Part shown: one piece after another, positions 51,739 to 61,669 of the stretch
How positions within the stretch are numbered: position 1 is the first letter of the stretch
Layout of the letters: each line of letters starts with the position of its first letter
Notes under the pieces: model-generated
The model's input: only the letters and a program-made list of their open reading frames with translations
Told to the model about the DNA's origin: nothing
Database searches by the model: none
Origin: Methanosarcina sp. ERenArc_MAG2
Lineage (GTDB): Archaea; Halobacteriota; Methanosarcinia; Methanosarcinales; Methanosarcinaceae
Direction: 5' to 3'
Assembly (NCBI GenBank): GCA_023955635.1
Contig: JAMXHR010000002.1
Coordinates: forward strand, 434,001 to 498,000
DNA length: 64,000 nucleotides
Position numbers and translations under genes: made by a program

Positions 51739-53072
51739 TCAGGGAGAAAGTCTTCTCCTGTCCCTGGGGAAAAGCACGGTATCCCTGATATTGTCAGTCC
51801 CGAGCATGGTCATAACAAAACGTTCACAGCCCATACCCCAGCCGGCATGTGGAGGCATCCCGTATTCGAAAGCCTTAAGGTAGAACTCAAAGCCGTCGGG
51901 ATCCATACCCTGTGATTCTATCCGGCTCTTAAGCAGAGAAGGAATATGAATACGCTGGGCTCCTGAGGAAAGTTCCATTGTGCGGTGCATCATGTCGAAA
52001 GATTTGCTGAATTCAGGCCTGTCTTCATAAGGCATGGCATAGAAAGGTTTAATCTCAGTTGGCCAGTCAATAATGAAGTAGTGGGATTCTCCTGTGGTCT
52101 CGTAGACGTAATCGCCCACAGTATGCTCTCCCAGAGTGCCAAGATCGTCTCCCCAGTGCATTTTTTCTTCCGAGTGGGCGTTTATGATTTCTATTACTTC
52201 ATTATAGGTGAGCTTAAGGAAAGGAGTTTTCGGGACCTTCAGTTCAACGCCGAGAACTTCAAGAGAAGACTTACAGTTTTCGATAACCTTGGTATAGGCG
52301 TAAGCCACAAGGTTTTCGAGAATTTCCATTACATCGAAATGGTCGGCAAAGCTGACTTCAACGTCGATAGAAGTTGCTTCGTTCAGATGCCTGCGAGTAT
52401 CATGTTCTTCTGCCCTGAAAATCGGGCCGATTTCAAATACTCTGTCAAAACCGCCACTCATAAGGATCTGCTTGAAGAGCTGGGGACTCTGGTTCAAAAA
52501 AGCTTCTCTGTCAAAATAGGTGATCGGAAAAAGTGCGGTTCCACCTTCGGTTGCAGTTGCCACGACCTTTGGAGTTGCTGTTTCGAGAAATTTGTGTTTT
52601 ACAAAGTACTCCCTGATAGCCTGGAGAACCTCGTGCCTTATTTTGAAAACCGCAGTTGTCTCGGCTCGCCTGAGGTCGATAAAGCGGGAGTCGAGCCTGG
52701 TGTCCAGTTCGGCATCCACTTTTCCTGTAGTGTCCATTGGCAACGGAGAGCCTGCAACATTCAGAATATTGATCTCTTCAGGAAGCAACTCATATCCGTT
52801 TGGAGCTTTCTCTTCGAATTTTACATTGCCTGTTACTGTGATTACGGACTCACGGACAAGCCTTCTTGCAGCATTGAACAGGTCTTTATCAATTTTTTCT
52901 TTACAAGTGTGACCTGGGCTTTTCCTTCCCGGTCCCGGAGCACCACGAAACAGATCCCTCCGAGGTCCCTGACCTCATGGACCCAGCCTGCAAGAGTGAT
53001 TTTCTGACCGTTATCAACTTTTTCAGGCTTGACATCGGCTGTATAATGTGTTCTGAGATTTGCTAAAGACAT
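51739..53072 (-). CDS. aspS: Aspartyl-tRNA synthetase (archaeal type)
   Basis: Class II synthetase. The N-terminal OB-fold ([32 protein letters not shown]) is one base out of frame with the catalytic core. One extra base in the T run 52893-52898 restores [20 protein letters not shown]. The core shows motif 2 ([19 protein letters not shown]) and motif 3 ([15 protein letters not shown]) and ends RDRRRLSP. Restored length is about 444 aa. It is an essential gene, so the frame break is almost certainly a sequence error. An AAGGTGA site precedes the ATG. Confidence 0.95.
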
Positions 53073-53164
53073 AAATTCACCTTAATTGGGAGTAAATTAA
53101 ATGGAAATGTAAGGATGAAGCTGAAACGTAGGTGAATAGTCATAACTCATTATTAATCTATTTG

Positions 53165-53240
53165 TTGCACCACCCGAATTGCGCCTCGGGAGTACGCTGT
53201 CCTTTTCACTCGCTTCGCTCGCTCAAGAGGACTAATCTAT
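53165..53240. repeat. Dispersed intergenic repeat, copy 4 (inverted, partial)
   Basis: Contains the reverse complement of GCTTGAGCGAGCGAAGCGAG with CTCGGGAG. It sits in the 630-bp divergent spacer between aspS and the phosphoesterase gene, which otherwise holds only AT-rich promoter-like sequence. Confidence 0.65.
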
Positions 53241-53707
53241 GGCATTAAAAAAGTGCTTTTCTCCTTTATCAAGCGGAATAGCTTATGGGTAAGTTACTTT
53301 GTTTTACTTTTCCAGGTTTCTGATTTCTTTTGAACTTTTCAACGAGTAAGAGCTTGAAGGGCAAGTAATGTTTTTTTGGATCGGAATAATTGCTATAATT
53401 TCTGTATTTATAGAGATAAAATTTCGCCGCGCATTCGGTGGTCACTCCTGAAAACTGGAACTGAAATATGCTGGATAAATCATAATTTGTAATTTTATGG
53501 ATATTATCATGAATAAATATTAGATAAATATTTATAGCGATTAAAAGGGTTTTGAGATGTAAACCTTCTTTTTTAACGAATTATAATTAGATATCTAAAA
53601 GTATGTAAATTTAGAAGATACATATATATAATGGGACAGAACTCCTGTGCACTGAACATAACTAATAAGATTTATATTATAAAATTCATAGAAAAGAGGA
53701 AGTAAAA

Positions 53708-54448
53708 ATTATACAGATTGTACATCTATCAGATATTCATTATTCAGATGCGTATTTTATTCCTGAAATCGCAGATTCCATGGTGGACAGCATAAACCTG
53801 CTGAAACCGGATCTTGTGGTGATTACAGGCGACCTGACAGAAAACGGGTTTTCAGCCGAATATGATGGAGTAAAAAGGTTTATTGACAGGATCGAATGCA
53901 AAAACAAAGTCCTTGTCCCGGGTAACCATGATTCGAAAAATGCCGGTTATCTACACTTTGAAGACCTTTTCGAGAATCGGTTTTCTTCTCAGAGCTTTAT
54001 GGATGTTACAATTGTCGGGGCTGACTCTTCGCAACCGGACATTAACGAAGGCCACATAGGCAGGGAAAACTACGGCTGGATCAAAGAAGCCTTTTCCGGA
54101 GAGAATTTCAAGGTCTTTGCTCTGCACCACCACCTTGTCCCTATCCCTCTGGCTGGCAGGGAAAATAATGTCCTTGTAGATGCAGGAGATGTCCTCGAAC
54201 TTCTGAACCGCTGTAAGGTGAACCTTGTCCTTTGCGGACACTGCCATATTCCCTGGGTCTGGAACCTCAACAATATGCTTGTAGTAAATGCAGGCACACT
54301 ATGCTCTTCCAAAACCAGAGGCAAAACCACGCAGTGTTATAACCTGATCCAGGCAGATAACGAAAATTCAGAAGGGAACTGGAAAGTTCGGGTATCCAGA
54401 GTATTTTCAAAGGGAAACATGGAACTGGTCACTGAAGCGGTAATGTAA
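53708..54448 (+). CDS. Calcineurin-like metallophosphoesterase
   Basis: Metallophosphoesterase with the full set of metal-site motifs: LSDIH (D-x-H), VVITGDLTENG (GDL), VPGNHDSK (GNHD), ALHHHLVP and LVLCGHCHIPW (GHxH). The first motif lies upstream of the first ATG (53780), so the protein must begin near 53708. That region reads GAGGAAGTAAAAATTATACAG, with a ribosome site but only GTA or ATT near it, so the start codon is non-canonical or miscalled. Length is about 247 aa. Substrate unknown. Its stop directly abuts that of the convergent phosphoribosyltransferase gene. Confidence 0.85.
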   Translation: MIQIVHLSDIHYSDAYFIPEIADSMVDSINLLKPDLVVITGDLTENGFSAEYDGVKRFIDRIECKNKVLVPGNHDSKNAGYLHFEDLFENRFSSQSFMDVTIVGADSSQPDINEGHIGRENYGWIKEAFSGENFKVFALHHHLVPIPLAGRENNVLVDAGDVLELLNRCKVNLVLCGHCHIPWVWNLNNMLVVNAGTLCSSKTRGKTTQCYNLIQADNENSEGNWKVRVSRVFSKGNMELVTEAVM

Positions 54449-55191
54449 TTAGAAATCTTGCTCCTTATTAGGTTGTACATTATTTCTCAAAACCCGCCAT
54501 GTCGGTATATTTCCCTCTATGCTTTCAATCTCTCCCCTTTCAGTCAGGTCGTCCAGAATCTCGAGAAGCTCTGTCTTCTTGATAGCCAGCTCATACCTGT
54601 CCTTAAATTCGACTGTAATCTGGGAGAGATCAAGGGCCCTATCCAGAATGATTTTTTCTGCAAATCCAGCCAGATCTTCATACCGGGCCCATGGATAGAT
54701 AATCCAGCGCCACTTGAGAATTTTCCGAGAATAAAAATCAGGCGGGAAAGGAGAGCAGATCTTATATTGGAGCACTGCAGTCCTGACATCTGCCGGATTC
54801 AGGCTCCGGGCATAGTCCACTGCAAGACTGAGTGTCTCACCGGTGTCGGTCACATCATCAACAATTAACACTTTTTTCCTTTTATATCTGCAGAAATAGG
54901 GAACTTTATCCTTGCCTCTTTCCTCATATCTGCAGCTCTTGTGTAATGCTCGATCTTCATTGAGGTAAGGTCATTGAAGAGCAAAAAGTCGGAAACCAGC
55001 CTTCCAGGAACATAGCCTCCCCTCCCTATAGCGACAATCAGGTCAGGAGTATAGCCAGAAGCTTTGATTTTTCGGGCAAGAATTTTGGAAAGCCGCAAAA
55101 CACCATTAAAACTTATAAGCTCACACCTGAATGAGTCCTTTTCTGCCTGAGAGTATCGGGATTGCTGAAATCGTATATTCCTTTCTTGCAT
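54449..55191 (-). CDS. Phosphoribosyltransferase
   Basis: Type I PRTase. LIVAIGRGGYVPGRLVSDFL is the N-terminal loop and VLIVDDVTDTGETL the PRPP-binding motif. The frame breaks in the T run 54872-54877 just before that motif; one extra base gives KGKKVLIVDDV and about 247 aa. The shape resembles xanthine/hypoxanthine PRTases of archaea. A C-terminal extension of about 80 residues (DLTERGEIESIEGNIPTWRVL) looks like a winged-helix-like add-on. Purine salvage is likely but not certain. Confidence 0.82.
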
Positions 55192-55586
55192 CAGATAAAT
55201 CGCCTTCTGCCTGCTTTGTAGCCTGCGGATAATGCGAATTAATAATTTAACTTTAATGCCCTGAGCCGCTTACGGATATTTCTCAAAAATGTTACCCTGG
55301 ATTTAAGGTATATATTATTAAATTAGACGCATATTTAAGTGGAAAGCTAAGATTTTTTTCTAACGGATTTATCAATTTGATGGCTTATTAATTCGTCTGA
55401 AAGCTCACAAGATTATATGAAAATATTTGAATCAAGGACACCATAAATCAAGGTATCTGAAAAAATATCTGAAAAATAAGTAGGGACGAGGATTGAAGGG
55501 AATAAAAGAATCTTTGAGAGAAATATATTTTAAAGTTCTCGCGAGTCTAATATAAAAAGAATAGTCCCGAAAAGGAGTCTCATGCC
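55192..55586. other. Intergenic, promoter region
   Basis: AT-rich 395-bp divergent spacer. It probably contains the promoters of the phosphoribosyltransferase and the repeat protein genes. No gene seen. Confidence 0.5.
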
Positions 55587-56492
55587 ATGTTTTCAAAAGA
55601 AGAAGACAAAATGGTAAATTTAGGGTTTAATTCTATTAATGATAGGTCCGACGAAGGAGTGAGCCAGGCTCTCAATTTTCTGACAGAAATATGCACAGGT
55701 TACCTCAACAAAAAAAGAGGGCAAGAAGCTGAAAAAATGGTGGTTTTCGTAAAGGAAATCGGAAAGGCTGCTGCACTTAAGGGGATGGAGAATGCAGCGG
55801 TCAATGCTATCCGGGCTCTTGAGAAGATACTGCAGTGTTCCATAGAGCAGAATATGCAGGGTACGACTGTCAGAGTGCTACTGTCATTTGGAGCTATAGG
55901 AAAAACGGCTGCCGAACAGCAACTGGAAATGGTAGCCAAACTTGCAGCATCAGTACTTGGGAAAAGCGGGAATACTGCAGCCCTCCTTAACAGGGAAAGA
56001 GAAACAATCGCAGTTGTCATAGGGCTTGGAGAAATAGGAAAAGCAGTTGCAAGGATAAGATTCCCTGATATTTCGGAAAATGCTGCAATATGTATCTCAT
56101 GTCTTGGAGATATGGGAAAACTTACGGCTCAGAAAAGTCTCGAAGAGGCTGCAGTGGGAGTAGAACTGATGTTCGAAGAGATGGCTGTAGCAGCCATGCA
56201 GGAAAACCTTCAAAATACGGTAAGAAGTATTGCAACCTCTATTGAAGAAATTGGAAAAAACGCTGAGGAAGAATATATGGAACACGCGGTTTTTCAGGCA
56301 GCTTCTGCCCTCCAGACCATCATGAGTAATGCAGGAAACCGATACCTGAACGACGCCACAATCGCAGCTAAGGTCGCCCTTGAGTCCTTCAACGAACTTG
56401 ATATAATAAATGATGAAGCTAACATAAAAAAGATAGAAGAAATAAGGGAAATGATGAGAACGCTCTGGGTAGCTAACGAAGTAAATAAATAA
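55587..56492 (+). CDS. Alpha-helical repeat protein of unknown function
   Basis: 301 aa, all-alpha by composition, Ala- and Glu-rich. It is built from about six or seven imperfect repeats of roughly 35-40 residues, each centred on a G-x-IGK-like motif: FVKEIGKAAALKGMENAA, SFGAIGKTAAEQQLEMVA, GLGEIGKAVARIRFPDIS, CLGDMGKLTAQKSLEEAA, SIEEIGKNAEEEYMEHAV. This resembles HEAT/armadillo-type scaffolds. No signal peptide or membrane segment. AAAGGAG lies 9 nt before the ATG. A pentanucleotide tandem repeat runs through the stop codon. Probably a protein-binding scaffold (inference). Confidence 0.75.
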   Translation: MFSKEEDKMVNLGFNSINDRSDEGVSQALNFLTEICTGYLNKKRGQEAEKMVVFVKEIGKAAALKGMENAAVNAIRALEKILQCSIEQNMQGTTVRVLLSFGAIGKTAAEQQLEMVAKLAASVLGKSGNTAALLNRERETIAVVIGLGEIGKAVARIRFPDISENAAICISCLGDMGKLTAQKSLEEAAVGVELMFEEMAVAAMQENLQNTVRSIATSIEEIGKNAEEEYMEHAVFQAASALQTIMSNAGNRYLNDATIAAKVALESFNELDIINDEANIKKIEEIREMMRTLWVANEVNK

Positions 56493-56549
56493 AATAAAAT
56501 AAAATAAAATAAAATAAAATAAAATAAAATAAAATAAAATAAAATAAAA
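56484..56549. repeat. AAAAT microsatellite at the gene end
   Basis: About 11-12 tandem copies of AAAAT start within the last codons of the repeat-protein gene and continue past the stop. Slippage here could change the last residues or the 3' untranslated region. Confidence 0.9.
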
Positions 56550-56686
56550 ATAAGAATGTTCTATGTAGATAATTAAGAGAAACGAGAAATAGATTCAACT
56601 TACTGAAAAAAAGAATAATCAAAATTAAATAGGGTTTTTAACCCTATTAAGAGCCCTGATTTGTAGAAATAAAGTAGAGATTGATT

Positions 56687-58047
56687 TCAGTTTGTCAGGG
56701 ACTGGATCGGAGCCGGGATTCTTCCTCCCCGCTTTATAAAAGCTTCCGAACTGAAGTTGCTTACCGGCATAATAGGGGCACTTCCAAGCAGCCCGCCGAA
56801 TTCCACTGAGTCCCCAACTCTTTTACCAGGCGCGGGGATAATCCTGACTGCAGTAGTTTTTCTGTTAATTACCCCTATTGCCATCTCGTCAGCTATGATT
56901 GCAGAAAGGGTGGAGGCAGGCGTATCTCCAGGCACTGCAACCATATCAAGGCCGACTGAGCAGACACTGGTCATGGCTTCAAGCTTTTCCAGGCTGAGAG
57001 CTCCGTCTTTAACAGCCCTGATCATGCCTGCGTCCTCACTGACAGGAATAAAAGCCCCACTCAAACCGCCTACTGAGGATGAAGCCATTGCCCCACCTTT
57101 TTCACTGCATCATTCAGGAGAGCAAGGGCTGCGGTCGTGCCGTGGGTTCCGCAGCGCTCAAGCCCCATTGCCTCCAGAATTGCAGCAACACTATCCCCGA
57201 TTTCCGGAGTCGGAGCCAGAGAAAGGTCAAGTATCCCGAATTCGACTCCAACTCTCCGTGAAACTTCTCTTCCTACCATTTCTCCCATACGGGTTATTTT
57301 GAAAGCTGTCTTTTTTATAGTCTCCGAAATTTCAGTGAGATTCGGGTTTTCAAGTTCGCGGATAGCAGCATTCACAACACCGGGCCCGCTAACGCCAACA
57401 TTGATAACGCACTCGGGCTCACCTATTCCATGGAAGGCTCCTGCCATAAAGGGATTATCTTCCGGGGCATTTGCAAAGACCACAAGTTTGGCACAGCCTA
57501 TTCCATCCCTATCAGCAGTCAGTCCTGCAGTCCTTTTGATGACCTCGCCCATCAGGCCGACGGCGTCCATGTTAATTCCGGCTCTTGTGGTAGCAACATT
57601 TACCGACGAGCAGACCTTTTCCGTGCCTGCAAGGGCTTCAGGAATCGAATTTATAAGCTTCAGATCGCCTGAAGTTGCACCTTTATGGACAAGAGCGCTG
57701 AAGCCTCCTATAAAATCCACGTCGGATTCTTTTGCAGCTTCATCCATAGTTTTTGCAACGGAAACAAAATTAGGAGACCTGCAACTTTCGGCTGCTATGG
57801 CTATCGGAGTTACTGAAATTCGTTTATTGATTATGGGAATTCCGTAAAGGCTCTGGATTTCATTCGTTGTGCGAACTAGCTCTTTTGCACGGGCAGTTAT
57901 TTTTTCGTAAATATTTTCATTGAAAACTTCAATATCAGGATGGCTGCAGTCCCTGAGGCTGATTCCCATTGTCACGGTCCGGATGTCCAGGTGTTCCATC
58001 CTGACCATCTGGATTGTTTCCAGGATTTCATTCGGGTTTATAAGCAT
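56687..58047 (-). CDS. UPF0210 family protein
   Basis: About 454 aa. The frame from the ATG at 58047 ([22 protein letters not shown] just upstream) runs to the T run 57098-57102. One extra base restores [19 protein letters not shown] and the C-terminal part to 56687. Conserved stretches: [40 protein letters not shown] and [13 protein letters not shown]. The family (UPF0210) is widely conserved next to an ACT-domain gene, as here, but its activity is unknown to me. Confidence 0.9.
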
Positions 58048-58069
58048 GAAAATCCTCCTGTTCTTTCGA

Positions 58070-58348
58070 TCAGACCCTGTGCATGAAGCGAAAGACGTCT
58101 TCGTGCTGTACCTTGACCTCGACTCCAAGGTTCTTTCCTTCGGCACCCATGGCTTCCTGAAAAGCCGCAAGGTCAAAATTATCCTGTGGAGCTTCTGCAA
58201 GCATAATCATAGTGAAGATTCCCTGCATAATAGTCTGAGTGATATCGACAATGTTTACGTTGAAATCCGCCATCACAGTAGTGATCCTGGCAACAATCCC
58301 TACCCTATCGCTGCCTATAACCGTAATAATGAAACGACTTGATGCCAT
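58070..58348 (-). CDS. ACT-domain protein (UPF0237)
   Basis: 92-aa single ACT domain: [38 protein letters not shown] domains bind small ligands such as amino acids, so it may regulate its partner UPF0210, encoded 22 bp downstream. The pair is a conserved operon in archaea and bacteria. Four 16-bp direct repeats lie about 100-160 bp upstream. Confidence 0.93.
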   Translation of the reverse strand: MASSRFIITVIGSDRVGIVARITTVMADFNVNIVDITQTIMQGIFTMIMLAEAPQDNFDLAAFQEAMGAEGKNLGVEVKVQHEDVFRFMHRV

Positions 58349-58444
58349 TATATATCTCCTGCTGCTCGGACCTTTTTCTGTAGGCCGATGCTTATTGAAG
58401 ACTGAATTGAAAGATTTTGTTCAGATTGAAGACTTAATAGCTAA

Positions 58445-58508
58445 TAAAGTAAACCGTTCTTAAAGTAAACCGTTCTTAAAGTAAACCGTTCTTAAAGTGA
58501 ACTGTTCT
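58445..58508. repeat. Four tandem 16-bp repeats
   Basis: TAAAGTAAACCGTTCT is repeated four times head to tail; the last copy has two substitutions. It is located upstream of the ACT-UPF0210 operon. It may be an operator array or simple slippage. Confidence 0.85.
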
Positions 58509-58630
58509 TAAAGGAAGTTCAAGATGATATGAATCTAATACGAATCGAAAAAAACTAAATCAAAAAAGTGCAAATTTCTAAAATTTCAGCTTGAGACTTA
58601 AAATAAACAAATTTAAGGCCGGTACAAATA

Positions 58631-59140
58631 TCAGGCATCTTCTTTAAAACAGAGCTCAATAATAGTTTCAACAAGACGCGGAATATTCTCCTTCCCTTGG
58701 AGTTTTATTGAAAAGTCAGCATATTTCTGGTACAGGATTATCCTCTCTTCAAAAAGGTCCTTCAGGCTTCTGTCCCTGAGTCCTACTATACCCCTTTTTC
58801 TTGCATTAAAAAGCCTTTTCATAATGTTCCTGAAAGGAACGTCCAGAAAGATTATTTTTGACATACTTTTTAAGTGTTCCATGGCCTTTTCGGAATAAAC
58901 CACACTTCCGCCAGGGGAAATAATGCACCTATCCACCTGTCCGAGCCTGAGAATTGCCTCTTCTTCGAACCTGATCAGAGCAGGGTCTCCATGTTTATCA
59001 ATCAGGGACTGAAGTGGCATTCCGGTTTTTTCCGTGATCAATCTATCAACATCGATAAAAGTATAGTCAAGTCTCTTTGCAAGTGCTCTGCCGATAGTAC
59101 TTTTTCCCGCTCCTGCCATACCAATAAATGTTATATTCAT
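58631..59140 (-). CDS. Shikimate-kinase-like P-loop kinase (AroK fold)
   Basis: About 169 aa. P-loop FIGMAGAGKSTIGRALA, FIDVDRLI (Asp), ALIRFEEEAILRL (Arg and Glu), SPGGSVVYSE, and a lid region KRGIVGLRDRSLKDLFEER. This is the bacterial AroK fold. Methanogens normally use the unrelated GHMP-type shikimate kinase, and here the usual Gly-Gly-Gly is Gly-Gly-Ser, so the substrate may differ. The ATG at 59140 has GGAGG upstream. The 370 bp beyond it to 59512 hold no gene. Confidence 0.82.
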   Translation of the reverse strand: MNITFIGMAGAGKSTIGRALAKRLDYTFIDVDRLITEKTGMPLQSLIDKHGDPALIRFEEEAILRLGQVDRCIISPGGSVVYSEKAMEHLKSMSKIIFLDVPFRNIMKRLFNARKRGIVGLRDRSLKDLFEERIILYQKYADFSIKLQGKENIPRLVETIIELCFKEDA

Positions 59141-59512
59141 TCCCGTACCCTCCCCGGCTCTATATAAGGGGATCCGTTGCCTGAAGTTTCCCGGCATAAG
59201 GACCTGTGGATGACAAATCACCCGGACAAAATATATTCTCCAGCTATATAAAATATACAACGTCATCATTCATCTGGAAAGATCCAATAATTATAAGCTA
59301 TAACTTAAAATTGCAGTCAGGATCGAAATTATCCAGCCGTTAGTTACTATTTTGACAAAAATAAGGAAGAATTTCGTAAAATCCGAAAACTTGCCAGATA
59401 GACAAAAAGCAAAAATCCATAATTTCTTCAAAAAATTGGGATCTATGAGAAAGCTGGATTACGGATTTAAAAAAAGATTAAAAGATTTATAAAAGGGTTG
59501 AATTTGAAGAGT

Positions 59513-59920
59513 TTATTTCCCTGGATCCTGATCTTTTGTATCTATCTGCCTGGAATTAGAGCTGAGAATAAACCTTTCAACCTTTTCTGAGGATTGAAGG
59601 AAAGCAAAAATGTATTCAGATAGGACAAATCTGGTGCCTGATGCGTAACGCCTCAAAATGCCCCAGGCAGTCAGTTTATCAACCTGTTCGAGGGAAATAA
59701 TAGCAAGGTACATCAGGAGCCGGATGGAGAATACAAGATGAAGCACAAACATCTTAACCCAGGGGCTGTCCGAACTGATCGCCATCCCGCAGATCCAGCT
59801 GCACAATTTCAGAGAATGGGAGAGTAACCTGCTTTTGTAAAGATTAAGAAACAGGAGCAGGAATAGAAAAAAAGAGGCACATCCTGCCATAAAAAATATA
59901 TCCTTCACTATTGAATCCAT
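59513..59920 (-). CDS. Hypothetical membrane protein
   Basis: About 135 aa with two clear hydrophobic helices (FFMAGCASFFLFLLLFLNLY and a second around FVLHLVFSIRLLMYLAII). The C-terminal polar part reads VDKLTAWGILRRYASGTRFVLSEY. A GTG three codons upstream (59929) is an alternative start. No family recognised. Confidence 0.6.
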   Translation of the reverse strand: MDSIVKDIFFMAGCASFFLFLLLFLNLYKSRLLSHSLKLCSWICGMAISSDSPWVKMFVLHLVFSIRLLMYLAIISLEQVDKLTAWGILRRYASGTRFVLSEYIFAFLQSSEKVERFILSSNSRQIDTKDQDPGK

Positions 59921-60105
59921 AAGTGTCACACACCCTTACTTTCTGCTACTATTTTAATTCATGTACTTCTATTCGTTTCTGGGGATGTCTGGTCCTGTTA
60001 AAAAATCGAAACTAAAGAGTAGTAACATTTACAAATAGAACATTTACAAATAGTTGCATTGAATGAAAAATTGATTCACTGGAAAAAATAGAGGTAGTTT
60101 TGGAA

Positions 60106-61560
60106 ATGAAAAAATACGATGTAATTGTTGTCGGGGCAGGCATAAGCGGGCTTCTGGCAGCGCTGACGCTTTCAAAGCATGGGAAAAAGGTCCTTGTTCT
60201 TGAAAAAAGGCAGCATCTGGGTGGGAACTGCAATAGCTACATGGTAGACGGCTATCAGGTAGACACAGGAGTACACGCAATTACTCATCTGATTGAAGGG
60301 CCTCTGAAGATGTTGATGGATAACTACTTTGATTTTCTGCCTGTATTTGAGGACTATGGGCACTACTACATTAGGACTGAAAACGCTTTTGTCAAAGTTC
60401 CTTCCAATCTGAAAGATTTCGTAACTTTTGACGTACTTCCGAGAAAGGACAGGCTTATGCTTTCTCAGACTCTTACAAAGGCTTTTACCCTATCCTCATT
60501 CGGCATAGACCTCTCAGACCAATCAGTGTATGATTTCCTGCCAAAAAACCTTTCAAAGGATACCTACGATTTTGTGGACACAATGTCCATTTCCCTTTCT
60601 GGAAAGTCTATGAAAGATACCTCGGCTCAGCGTGTACTCTCAGGCAGTAGTTTTGTCAGGGATAGTATTACCCAGGAACAGTTTGATTCCATGATAGGGA
60701 AACTGGAGTCAAAAAAACGTCCTTCTGCGGAGTCAATTCTTGCCTCAATCCTTCCGTATCATCTCCATGCGTCTCTTCAGGCAAGAATGACCAGAGTCAC
60801 CCAGCCGTTTACATCTCTGGAAAGGCTTGCAACAAATGATGTAAATCACTCTCAGGGATACCCCAGAAAAGGATTAAAAGCCCTACTCAATGCCACCCTC
60901 AGATCTCTCCCTGAAAGTGTTGAAATCAAAAAGGAATGTGAGGTTAAATCCATCCTTGTGCAGGAAGGAAAGGTTTCAGGTGTGGAAGCCGATGAAATTT
61001 ATACCTCTGACCTGGTTATCTACACAGGCTTTGCAACGGAGCTTTCTCAATTGATAAAGGATCTTCCCACGGAGTATGTTAAAGATCTCAATGGAATTGT
61101 CCATAGCAAAAGTCTGACTATATGGCTTGGCATGAAAAAAGAGCTTCCGGAATTTAATTATACAGGCTCAGAGATTTGGTTTAAGGATTTTGCTTACTGG
61201 GCAACACCCATCAGTAATTACGACCCTTCACTTGCTCCCAAAGACAAACAGCTTATAGGCTTTTCCTTCGTGATCGACGAAAACAATAGTGAAGAATCTG
61301 AACTCAAAAAAGCCTATGGCACTATTTTTCGTGCTCTTCCAAATATTGAGAAACATATCGATATGCAGCATGAACAAACAGTGGTTCCCGAAAAAGCCGC
61401 AGTTACAATTAACGGAAAGTTCGCAGATATCCGAACTCCCATCCAAAACCTCTATGTAGCAGGCACGGATACTGACAGACGCAGCATGGGAATTACACGA
61501 GCTTCATATTCGATCATTGAGCTCCTTAAGATTCTTAATGAGGATGGAAATCTCCACTAA
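60106..61560 (+). CDS. FAD-dependent oxidoreductase, phytoene desaturase-like
   Basis: About 484 aa. N-terminal dinucleotide-binding motif YDVIVVGAGISGLLAALTLSK followed by VLVLEKRQHLGGNCNSY, and the C-terminal FAD motif LYVAGTDTDRRSMGITRA. It belongs to the CrtI/amine-oxidase-like flavoproteins; methanogen members may act on isoprenoid lipids or other substrates, and the exact reaction is unknown. The ATG at 60106 (MKKYDVIV) is the classical start; a TTG two codons earlier sits nearer the GAGGT site. Confidence 0.88.
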   Translation: MKKYDVIVVGAGISGLLAALTLSKHGKKVLVLEKRQHLGGNCNSYMVDGYQVDTGVHAITHLIEGPLKMLMDNYFDFLPVFEDYGHYYIRTENAFVKVPSNLKDFVTFDVLPRKDRLMLSQTLTKAFTLSSFGIDLSDQSVYDFLPKNLSKDTYDFVDTMSISLSGKSMKDTSAQRVLSGSSFVRDSITQEQFDSMIGKLESKKRPSAESILASILPYHLHASLQARMTRVTQPFTSLERLATNDVNHSQGYPRKGLKALLNATLRSLPESVEIKKECEVKSILVQEGKVSGVEADEIYTSDLVIYTGFATELSQLIKDLPTEYVKDLNGIVHSKSLTIWLGMKKELPEFNYTGSEIWFKDFAYWATPISNYDPSLAPKDKQLIGFSFVIDENNSEESELKKAYGTIFRALPNIEKHIDMQHEQTVVPEKAAVTINGKFADIRTPIQNLYVAGTDTDRRSMGITRASYSIIELLKILNEDGNLH

Positions 61561-61669
61561 AAATGAAAAGATCAAAGAGGGGAAATTAACAAATTAGCCG
61601 CAAAAAAGTATACTGAAGAATTAAAAGAGCATTAAAGGACCTGAATTATAAGGAAAAAAGGAAGCTGGG

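Noticed and set aside
51739..53072. aspS as a split gene or two proteins
   Set aside because: The halves are OB-fold and catalytic core of one synthetase, and a single base in a T run joins them at a conserved position. An error is simpler.
58445..58508. Possible CRISPR array from four regular repeats
   Set aside because: The repeats are contiguous with no spacers and only 16 bp long, and no cas gene is nearby.
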